Assembly (NCBI GenBank): GCA_019400425.1
Contig: JAFREE010000098.1
Location: forward strand, 27,472 to 91,471
Direction: 5' to 3'
DNA from: Hymenochaete sp. R1
Taxonomy: Eukaryota > Basidiomycota > Agaricomycetes > Hymenochaetales > Hymenochaetaceae
DNA: 64,000 nt
In this document: positions 56,113-64,000 of the stretch, piece by piece
Numbering within the stretch: the first letter of the stretch is position 1
Layout of the letters: every line of letters starts with the position of its first letter
The notes under the pieces: generated by a model
The model's input: the letters and a program-made list of their open reading frames with translations, nothing else
Told to the model about the DNA's origin: nothing
The model's database searches: none
Program-made: the position numbers and the translations under genes

Positions 56113-57945
56113 ATGGACAAGATATTCCAAGATGCAGGCTACTACGATCCATCATTAGAATATCCCGGATTCGACTCTGGCGACGATGCCGATGACTACC
56201 AGCTGCATCGTTCAGGAAACAAACGAGCGTGCCTTCGATTCGTTGTCAAGTCCTCTAATGTCCTAGCACGAAGGAAGAGGGTAGCTGTTCTCGATGGCTA
56301 TTCAGAGATTCAAATAGGTCGAGATGCATCAACGAGTGAGACGACTCCTCGGATACGCTTGAAGGACATGGAAGTGTCGAAGGTGCATGCGACCCTATTC
56401 TGGGACGAACGACAGGACGAATGGGCTGTGGTGGATATGGGCTCCATGCACGGCACGTTTGTCACCTCCGCCGAATTGGGACTCAACAGAGGGATTCCTC
56501 ACAGTGATGCGGGAGCTAGGATGATTGGTGGTAAGAATATATCTCTTCTGCCCATCCAAGAACCAGCTGCATCTACCAGACTCTCTTCTTCCAGACAGGC
56601 AAGCATGCCTCGAACCTTACGACATGGCGACCTTCTTAAGGTAGGAAGCACGACGTTCATCGTTCACATACACGAATCCGGACTTCCGTGTGATGAATGC
56701 GTATGCGATGGCGAGAACGACATTCCACTGTTCTCAACAGTTTCCAAATCACAAAAGCGGGACACGAAAGTGGAGAGTACCGTGATAGACGCACAAATGC
56801 GGCCTGGCCCATCGCTCAACTCAAAGTCGGCTTTGGCTTTACTCAAGAAGAATCTCTTGTCGCAGCATTCTACGTCACCAAAGAATTCCATTGCGTCAGA
56901 TGGTAAATCCATAACATATGAGGATCGTTCCGCAAAACGACGTGCTTTATATCCATCCACCGATGCGCCTCCAGGTGTTCCCTCTCCACATATACAACCA
57001 TCTTTTTCCTCATCATCGTTCGTACGACACTCTTCATCAAACGCCTCGTCCAGCATCCTCGCCCCTTCTAGAAACTCGGCCGCTACTGCACTTACTGGTT
57101 CCCAATCAAATACTCGTATGCCCACGCCGTCCTCAACCTCATCAACTCAGCTCCCATTCACGTCCGCTCGCTCTGCCTTGGCCCTACCCATATCTTCTTC
57201 CAATATTGGACATGCTCTCCTTGCAAAGCAAGGCTGGAAACCAGGAGCTGCCTTAGGTATCTCCAACAGGGTCGAGATTGGCACTCCTACACCCTCGGGG
57301 ACTCGCGCTCCGATACCTAACCCGGACCCACGAAGTCATATCAATAATGCGTCTAAATCGGGGTTGAAGGCACCCAATTCTTTGACATCGTCACCGTCGC
57401 CAGCACCAGCTTCATCGTCGACCCCTGTCCTCCAGAACCTCCTAAACCAGGATATAGTAGATGTCGACGCCATCGACGAAGCTCTCACGGGTACCAGCAC
57501 CAAGCCCAACACCTTCACGTCACCCATACTCATAGACTTCGACCCCGATCCGCCGGAGGACGATTCTGATAACGTTGCCGAAAACGTCAAGGATCCAACA
57601 ACTACCACGATCCCCCTCGACCCTGATCCCGCTGCTGGCACTTCCGCCCACACCCGCCACGCCCTCCTCGCCCCCCTTGCTATCACCGCCAACGTAGGTC
57701 GCAAAGGCCTCGGCATGCACGGACACGCCCAGACCCTCGAGGAACTCATGGAGTCCGACTTTGATCGGAGACGGCGGAGGTGGGATAAGACCAAGTTGAA
57801 TCCGAATCAGTTGGAGAGAGGGGGGGAAGGGAGTGGGGGAAAGGGGAAAGAGAGAGCTACGTATGGAGAGGAGGATGTGGGCGTGGTGAAGGAGATGAAG
57901 AAGTGGGTCGAGATAATGAAGGTGTTGAATGCGGACGAGGGGTGA
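56113..57945 (+). CDS. FHA and G-patch domain protein (AGGF1-like)
   Basis: Intronless, 610 residues from ATG 56113. FHA domain at about residues 66-186: IQIGRDAS, VSKVHATLFWD, SMHGTFV, LRHGDLLKVG; FHA domains bind phosphothreonine. G-patch at about residue 363: SNIGHALLAKQGWKPGAALG; G-patches activate DEAH helicases. Between them a Ser-rich disordered linker. C-terminus: RKGLGMHGHAQTLEELMESD with a basic RRRRWDKTK, a motif seen in AGGF1-type proteins. Nuclear RNA-processing role inferred. Divergent from XLF. Confidence 0.85.
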   Translation: MDKIFQDAGYYDPSLEYPGFDSGDDADDYQLHRSGNKRACLRFVVKSSNVLARRKRVAVLDGYSEIQIGRDASTSETTPRIRLKDMEVSKVHATLFWDERQDEWAVVDMGSMHGTFVTSAELGLNRGIPHSDAGARMIGGKNISLLPIQEPAASTRLSSSRQASMPRTLRHGDLLKVGSTTFIVHIHESGLPCDECVCDGENDIPLFSTVSKSQKRDTKVESTVIDAQMRPGPSLNSKSALALLKKNLLSQHSTSPKNSIASDGKSITYEDRSAKRRALYPSTDAPPGVPSPHIQPSFSSSSFVRHSSSNASSSILAPSRNSAATALTGSQSNTRMPTPSSTSSTQLPFTSARSALALPISSSNIGHALLAKQGWKPGAALGISNRVEIGTPTPSGTRAPIPNPDPRSHINNASKSGLKAPNSLTSSPSPAPASSSTPVLQNLLNQDIVDVDAIDEALTGTSTKPNTFTSPILIDFDPDPPEDDSDNVAENVKDPTTTTIPLDPDPAAGTSAHTRHALLAPLAITANVGRKGLGMHGHAQTLEELMESDFDRRRRRWDKTKLNPNQLERGGEGSGGKGKERATYGEEDVGVVKEMKKWVEIMKVLNADEG

Positions 57946-58266
57946 TGACAGCGCAGACTTGGTGATCTTATGGGACGAGCTCGTAATGGCCGGCTATGTG
58001 GTAAATTTTCTCGAGTCGAGTCGGAAAACGTTGGATTGCTATAACCTGTACGCCAAAGGAGGCTTCTCACTTTTGTATATTTCTTTCCACCCACTCATTT
58101 CAAAGGAAACGCTGAGGGACGTTGTATCGTAAAGGCATCGGAAGTTGGATATTTTACAAATGTAAGCAACAAATACACTAGATACAGTACCACAAAGCTC
58201 TACGCTCTATAGACCAAGGACTTCAACACTAGGCATTAAAAAATCGCAGAACCACATTCCTTTCTT
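57946..58266. other. Convergent 3' spacer
   Basis: 321 bases between the AGGF1-like stop and the PhoD-like stop. No gene seen. Confidence 0.5.
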
Positions 58267-60825
58267 TCACGTCTCCAAACTCGGCACACAGAATCCATAT
58301 CCCCTCGTTCTCCCTTCCCCACTCTTCCCATCAATCTCAGCCCTTATCACCACATCCAACGCATACCTCCTCCTCGTCCCATTCACCGGCGCCTGCGCAC
58401 TCGGATGTGCCACCCCACCCGTCTGCGCGTGTGCGCTAATCATATTCCGCCTTTCGTCATTTTCGTCGGCGGTCGATGGGCGGGGTTCTTTGGATTTAGC
58501 GGCGGGCGTGGAAGGTTTGCGTGCGTGTCCTTTTTTCTCCTTGATTTTATTCATGGTCTTGTCGCGATTGGAGCTCGTACTTTTCCGAATGCTCGAGCTT
58601 TTCTCCATAGGTTCTGGTTCGGAAACTATCTCGCCTCCTATTCCGTTCAACCCTGCGTGCTCGCTGATGATACAATAATTTCGTGCAGGCAACGTCGTCT
58701 GGTTCACGGTATTCACTTTCCCGTCTGGATTCTCGTAAAAGAGTGGCATGAGGTTCTCGTCAGTGTGTATGTTGAGGTGGTGCAGCTTGTTGCGCTTGTT
58801 GAGCATGTTGGCGACAGCTGTTGGGGGAGGAGCGTTGGTAATTGCGGAGGAGACGACGTTCACCATGTATCGTGGGTCTTTGTTCTATGGGTGAGTTGGT
58901 GGTAAATTTTGGAATCAAAAGTGAATGCGAGCGTAGCGGAGTGGAAACAACGTACCTGTGGAATGCCGAGTGAAGCTTTGGAGAAGAATCGCCCCACGCA
59001 TGCAAGGTGAACATCCCCGCTCAGGATCGTCACCCGCACTTGCTTTCTCCTCGCGAAATCTTGGAGGCGGGCCACAAACTTGTTCCGCTCTTTCTTGTGC
59101 ACACCGGCGCACCCTGGCATTCTCGCGTCAGTTCGTGTTTCGTATAATTTATTTTTCAGAAGAGGAAGCTCACAATGGTCGTTTAAATCATCCAGCAGCT
59201 CCGCTTGTCCATCAAAGCGATTAAAGAACCCGCCCGCGACCCCGAATGCCTTGTTCATCCACCGTATCATTGTCACCGTATGCGCCGTCAACAGGTGCTC
59301 CAGCCACACCAGCCTTGGATACGCTATCGGCACACCCAACAGGAGCAACAGGTGGTTCACCTCACCCGCTCTCGCGTCCACCTCTTTTTCCAGCCTCGCG
59401 AACATCAAATCATAGGTGGATTCGTAACAGATTTTCTCGAGAGTCCGGTCGACGCGACAATCGAGTCCATAAAACAACACTCTCTTCCCAAGAGAAGTGC
59501 AGATAGAACGAGAAGGCTCGCGAATGTATGGTCCGCGCTGGGACCCGATAACCCATGAGGGGTCTTCGTCTTTCGGATTCCGCTCACCTAGATGTGGGGT
59601 GTGCTGTTGGAAGAGCATATAATATTTCCAGGCGACCGCTCCAATGGAAAGGAAGACGTCTGCCTGCATCCAACGATCGGGGTAAGAGCCATAACCATCC
59701 TAAATTATGTCTGATTATCATTAACTTTAGATGGAATAGGATAGCAAAACTTACAATGATGTCGTGATCGTCAAATATCTGCAGAGCTGAAGGGTCGATG
59801 CATTAGCGTTTCAATAAGGAAACAAGCTGGGGAACGAACGTACATGGTAGGACCGCTGCTGCGTCACAAAATGGTTCCGCAGAGTACCAATCGCAATAAT
59901 TTTGGAAGTACCTATATCTTGCATGAGAGAAAATATGAAGCGGAATTTGACTCCTCTTACCATTCATCCAACTCCGTGTTTAACGCGTCACTCACAGCCA
60001 TTTTCGCCTTGCGTCTCGGGGATGGATCCGTTGCCCAACCATTCAACGGACCCTTCGTACGGACTGCATCGGAGTATACCTGGTCTCCACCTCCGATCAT
60101 AACGTGCAAAGGCTGTTGCTCGTGCACTATGATACGCAAGAGGCCGGTCAGTCACCTTATTTCAAGCGTTCACCCAATTTCACGAAATCACTACTCACGT
60201 CTCATGACATCTTTCCAAAGCACCGGTCCCTCGTACACTTCTTCCTTCCCGAGCGAGAATCCGTTGCAGGAATGAAAAAGTATCCGCATCGTCTCTTCCC
60301 GAGCCGGCACAAAGAACGCATATGTCCTCCCAGACCACCTCCCTTCTTCAATCTCCGCTTCACGAGTAGCACCAACGGAACGTTCCCAACGGACTTCATA
60401 CTCAATTTTACGGTCCGTTCCTTCACCAAGCGGGACGGAGATGTCATATCGAAAGAAAGCGTGGTTCCTTTCCGGGCTGATGACCTTTGGTTTGAGTTTC
60501 AAAGGTGAAGAGGAGCCAGCGGGTTGGATGAAGACCTCCGGTGCAGTACGTGCGACGTCAACGGTAGGTGGGCCAGCGGTGACGAGAAGGATGGAGCCGT
60601 ACCAGGTGTTCTTGACATGGTCGGTGCGAGTGTAACTTCACAAGCCGAACATACAACACGAAGGTTTGATTGATTCAGACAAATGACAACGGAGAAATAG
60701 TAAACATCGTCAACGAGGTGTACAAGTGCCACAGACTGAGAAACGCATGCTCACCGTAGCAAAGGTCCACAAAGCACCTTCAGCTTGTCCAGCTTTCCGT
60801 TCACTTTCTCGTTATTGTGAGCCAT
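58267..60825 (-). CDS. PhoD-like phosphatase domain protein
   Basis: Metallophosphatase of the PhoD-like family common in fungi. Multi-exon; start ATG 60825 (MAHNNEKVNGKLDKLKVL), exon 1 60825-60755, then YTRTDHVKNTWYGSILL, ISVPLGEGTDRKIEYEV, LFHSCNGFS, and metal/active-site blocks: VMIGGGDQVYSD, FDDHDI, DGYGSYPDRWMQ, and VTILSGDVHLACVGRF. It ends with a disordered Ser/Lys tail and RRRYALDVVIRAEIDG, RTRGYGFCVP, stop at 58267. All five expected Asp/His-rich motifs are present, so likely catalytic. Substrate unknown. Confidence 0.82.
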
Positions 60826-60950
60826 TTCTTTCCTTGACCAGCACAGACGTGTTTAATGCGGAGATGGTGGTGGTAAGAAGCCAAGCGGTGGATGGTGAAC
60901 ATAGCGGTCGCCACCGCCGACATTCGACTTAGGCCCTTGGCTGAACCGAA

Positions 60951-61454
60951 ATGACAGTCGGAATGCTTTTTTTCTTGGCAATGATGGATGCCGAAGGCAA
61001 GGCGGAGGAGCTCTTCCCCTGTCGATCGCTATTCGACGATCGACACTCAGGGGCCGAGCTCCGAGTGGCTATGTTAAACATCCCGCCAATGACATATGCT
61101 GGTTTTCAAGCGACGCACGTCATGCCCTTGAACGAAGATCAAGCCTGCTCACAAATATGGCCCATATTTAGACAGTTGCGCCCAATCCCACCCGTTGATA
61201 CTCTCCAGTCAATATGCTGGATATCCTCGAAAAATATCATTGTTGCGGCCGTAACTCATCCACACAAGGGGCAGAAAAGATCATTTACATTGCTTTACAA
61301 TAAAGTCAATGGTTATAACCAGTACATCAACGGCCGATCACGCTTCCATATTCCGGTATTGCTTCCAATGACAATGGAGTGTTTGAGTGCATTCAAGCGG
61401 GTACGTCGATACATTGCGAGCGCAACTGCAACACAATCAACTTCAAGTTTGTGA
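60951..61454 (+). CDS. Possible small ORF, unrecognised
   Basis: 167-codon open frame from an ATG at 60951 (MTVGMLFFLAMMDAEG). No family resemblance; could be chance. Just 3' of the kinase-TPR gene on the other strand. Confidence 0.2.
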   Translation: MTVGMLFFLAMMDAEGKAEELFPCRSLFDDRHSGAELRVAMLNIPPMTYAGFQATHVMPLNEDQACSQIWPIFRQLRPIPPVDTLQSICWISSKNIIVAAVTHPHKGQKRSFTLLYNKVNGYNQYINGRSRFHIPVLLPMTMECLSAFKRVRRYIASATATQSTSSL

Positions 61455-61478
61455 GGCATTCGAGCTGGGTTGCGCCAC

Positions 61479-63201
61479 TCAGGAGGACCGAGCTTCCGTG
61501 TCGCGACATTTGGTATCGTCAGCATCCGTTTCCCAATTTATGAGCTTGAAGCGATACCGAAGGGCATCTGCTAGTTCTCTCTCAGCATCTTTTCGGTAAT
61601 GGTGGCCAAGAGGATATAAGGATATGCTGTCTCTGTACAAACGTATGGATTCATTGATGTCATCCTGAGATTTTGTGAGCTCAGATCGGGACCGAAGGGC
61701 AAGTGCAAGGTCGCGTAATGCTTGTCCGCGGTTTTTGTGGCCAGGCGGACGTGAAGACAACCAGTCTCTGTTGAACCGGATGGTTTCATCGATTTCGTCC
61801 CGAGGATTGGTAAGTTTGATCCTATAGATCTCTTTCGGATCCATTATCTTGTAGCTACTCTGCCGAAAAGTCTGTGGCGGGTTCTCGTTCTCTGCGGTCG
61901 ATGGTTGGGGGGAAGAAGCTCTGTCGTGGGTGGTGAGCCATAATGATTCGACCATGGTTCTGAGCATTGGCATTTGCGGTCTAGCTGATGGTACACGGGT
62001 CCAGCACTGCTTGCATATGCCTTGCAAATGCAAGTAAACGGCTTTATCAGATTCAACCTTTAACGCTGCTGGGAATTCTGGCAATAACCCTGAGTTGATT
62101 GCGATATACACTTGACCTTCAGAGTTGCTGTGATACGGTCTCGATTTTGTGATGAATTCCTATTGCGATAAGTAAGTCCATGGTATGTAAGACTGTAAAT
62201 GTAGTTACGCACGTAAAGCGTCATAGAAAATGCCCAGACATCGGTCTCCTTTGAATGTAAGGCGTGTGGATTGTGAAAGTCGAGGAGCTCCGGAGCCAGA
62301 TAATTGACGGTTCCTTTCATTCCCGAAGTCATCTGCACCAAGGACCTGCTTGCAAAAAGCATCCGAGAGCTCCCAAAGTCGCAGAGCAACGCCCTCCCTT
62401 CCGATGATATGACAATATTATCCTTGAACAGTGAGTACTCAGATCCAGCACGGTCAACAACAAAGCGACCGATCCTTACCGATTTGATGTCGGAGTGTAC
62501 AACATTTTTCTCGTGCAAATACTCTACTCCTTTCGAAACGTCGAGGATCTACAACATACGCTCAGAATCTAAATCTTGCAAAAACGAGTAAGACGCACCA
62601 AACGCAAAGTTTCAACTAGGCTCATGTCGGGATTCGACCTGAGGAGCTCCCATGCGGTACCGTTGCTCATCCATTCAGAAATGATCATGGGATGACCTGT
62701 GTCCGCGCAGAAGGCGTATCCTAGGAGCGGGAGAATATGAGGGTGACTGAGTCTTGACCACAGATAGATTTCTCGCTCGAATAACTATCATTTCATGTAT
62801 TGAACGTCAATGCAGGGCCTACAATAAGAAAAGTCGGGGCCCACCTTTTCGAAATCGATGAAAGGGACATGACCTCGTAAGCGCTTGATAGCGACCTCGA
62901 CTTCACCCCTCGACTCGAGAAAGCATTTCCCTTTGAATACTTCTGAGAAGGTGCCACGACCAGCAGAGTACTCCGACCTCTCTCTCAGTCGTCCGTGCAG
63001 ATCAAAACTCTGAAGATGGGTCCAGATGCTTTTGTCGCCTAAGGGTAGCTGCTTGCTGGTGGTCAACGGCTTTCCGGTCAACGTGAGCTTGTTGTGCAGT
63101 TCTTCATGCTGTGGAACTAGGTTCCTAGACGGACTGAATGAAGTGTTGCTTAAGTTCACTGGAGGGTTTCTGGCGTTGTTGGGAGAGGCAAGAGAGGTCA
63201 T
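61479..63201 (-). CDS. Non-RD kinase with C-terminal TPRs
   Basis: TKL-type kinase paralogous to 29640-31604. Start ATG 63201 (MTSLASPNN); exon 1 includes SFDLHGRLRERSEYSAGRGTFSEVFKG and VAIKRLRG, then LFEREIYLWSRLSHPHILPLLGYAF, EYLHEKNVVHSDIKS | DNIVISSEG (HSD again), LLCDFGSSRM, GTVNYLAPEL, KETDVWAFSM, CWTRVPSARPQM. After the kinase come two TPR-like repeats of the type found in basidiomycete TPR/NB-ARC proteins: IDETIRFNRDWLSSRPPGHKNRGQALRDLALALRSR and INESIRLYRDSISLYPLGHHYRKDAERELADALRYR. It stops at 61479; longer TPR arrays are usual, so the C-terminus may be truncated. Intron positions match those of the paralogue. Confidence 0.8.
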
Positions 63202-64000
63202 TATGGAGTGGACAACAGAAAGGCTGCGAAACTAGAATAAGGCGTTCATTCCTGTCTACGACAAGCCGCGAATCGGGTGGTGGTTATATCACGAATGGGC
63301 GTAGAGATGACAACCACATCAGCACACGCCGTTACCTTGCAAATTGATGCGAGTACCTCTACACGTATACGCAGGGAGCTGGTGCCAGTGCATACCGCCG
63401 GTTTGCGTTTGTTGCCTTGCTCGTCAAACCGCAGTCCGTTTCAGAACATTTGTGAAGCCATAGTCGGCGGCTACGACTCGGGAAAAAGGGTCCAACACCA
63501 GGCATGTTATGGGCTTGGATGATGTGGTGCAGGGCGAGCTGGCCTGGTAAGGTCGTTACAACCACTTCAGCAGAGAGGTTCAAATGCATTTGCGGTTCGC
63601 TTGGTGGGTTGAGCGCCGCAGCTGCAATTTGTTTGTCGTGCAGAGCCAACGTACTTATGACAGAATGCAAGATGAGCGCCAAGAGGGTCTTTACCCTTGA
63701 GCAAATGTATATCTCGGCCTACGCAGTGGGCTAGTGGAAGCATGATGATAGCGAAGTCAAGAAAGTTGGGTTATGACGGATAGAAAAGCATCAGTTAAAG
63801 AAACAAGGTTAGACAGAGGAAAAGGAGCGAGCCGGTTGTGATGTTAATGCTGCAGCCGGTTTTGTCCGGCCCGGGACCGCATCCTCCTCCCGCGGCAGAG
63901 TTGGATGTCGACGACTTATTGAATGGGGACGGTCAAGACGCGTGTCGCGCGTGTGAGGGAATTTCGAGGTTTGTCGATCAACGCGCTCGACGAAAGTTGT
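63202..64000. other. Right-edge region, no supported gene
   Basis: Promoter side of the kinase-TPR gene and about 0.5 kb to the edge. A minus-strand frame at 63359-63682 reads VISTLALHDKQIAAAALNPPS but has no recognised family. A CG-rich stretch lies at 63860-63960. Confidence 0.4.

Noticed and set aside
57336..57794. 152-codon minus frame
   Set aside because: Antisense to the disordered region of the FHA/G-patch protein.
1..64000. tRNA genes, CRISPR arrays, attachment sites
   Set aside because: A by-eye search for T-loop GTTCGAATC-like boxes with paired arms and for regular spaced repeats gave nothing convincing; CRISPR is not expected in a fungal nuclear genome.

Overview
This is a stretch of nuclear genome from a filamentous basidiomycete, most likely an Agaricomycete. 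The evidence is dense splicing with short GT-AG introns of about 48-70 bases, basidiomycete-type genes on both strands with short gaps, and two homologues of the fungal luciferase family. No rRNA, tRNA, CRISPR or intact transposon was recognised.

Layout. Left end: THI80-type thiamine pyrophosphokinase (-, running off the window), divergent from the mRNA export receptor MEX67 (+). Then an unrecognised spliced gene (-) and the first member (A) of an unnamed intronless protein family. 8-16 kb: weak gene remnants, two tandem luciferase-like genes (-), family member B (-) and a broken member C (-). 16-25 kb: a paraoxonase/arylesterase-like gene (PON1, -) divergent from RAD10/ERCC1 (+), a 19-exon divergent beta-tubulin (+), a CCDC174-like gene (+) and the molybdopterin synthase small subunit (-). 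25-36 kb: a cytochrome b5/acyl-CoA dehydrogenase fusion (-), a non-RD protein kinase (+), an unknown 515-residue protein (+) and an SH3 protein (+). 35-46 kb: APC/C subunit APC6/CDC16 (-) divergent from a second paraoxonase (PON2, +), then family members D (+), E (-) and F (-) with a WY-EHIP double-barrel protein (-) between. 49-61 kb: MIM1/TOM13 (-), a second WY-EHIP protein (+), an XLF/NHEJ1-like end-joining factor (-), an FHA/G-patch protein (+) and a PhoD-like phosphatase (-). Right end: a kinase-TPR protein (-).

Two kinds of gene are interleaved. Housekeeping genes (MEX67, RAD10, APC6, MIM1, XLF, MOCS2A, THI80) are mostly single copies and mostly intron-rich. Among them lies an accessory layer of duplicated genes: six members of one unnamed family, two paraoxonases, two luciferase-like genes, two kinases and two WY-EHIP proteins. 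The family members and WY-EHIP genes have no introns and the paraoxonases have one. PON1 plus member C and PON2 plus member D form an inverted duplicated block, including promoter sequence. E and F form a tandem duplication that carries its flanks. The unnamed family is the best candidate here for an undescribed biological system.

Exon coordinates come from reading GT-AG sites by eye with reading-frame continuity. Family names rest on recalled motifs, not on a search.
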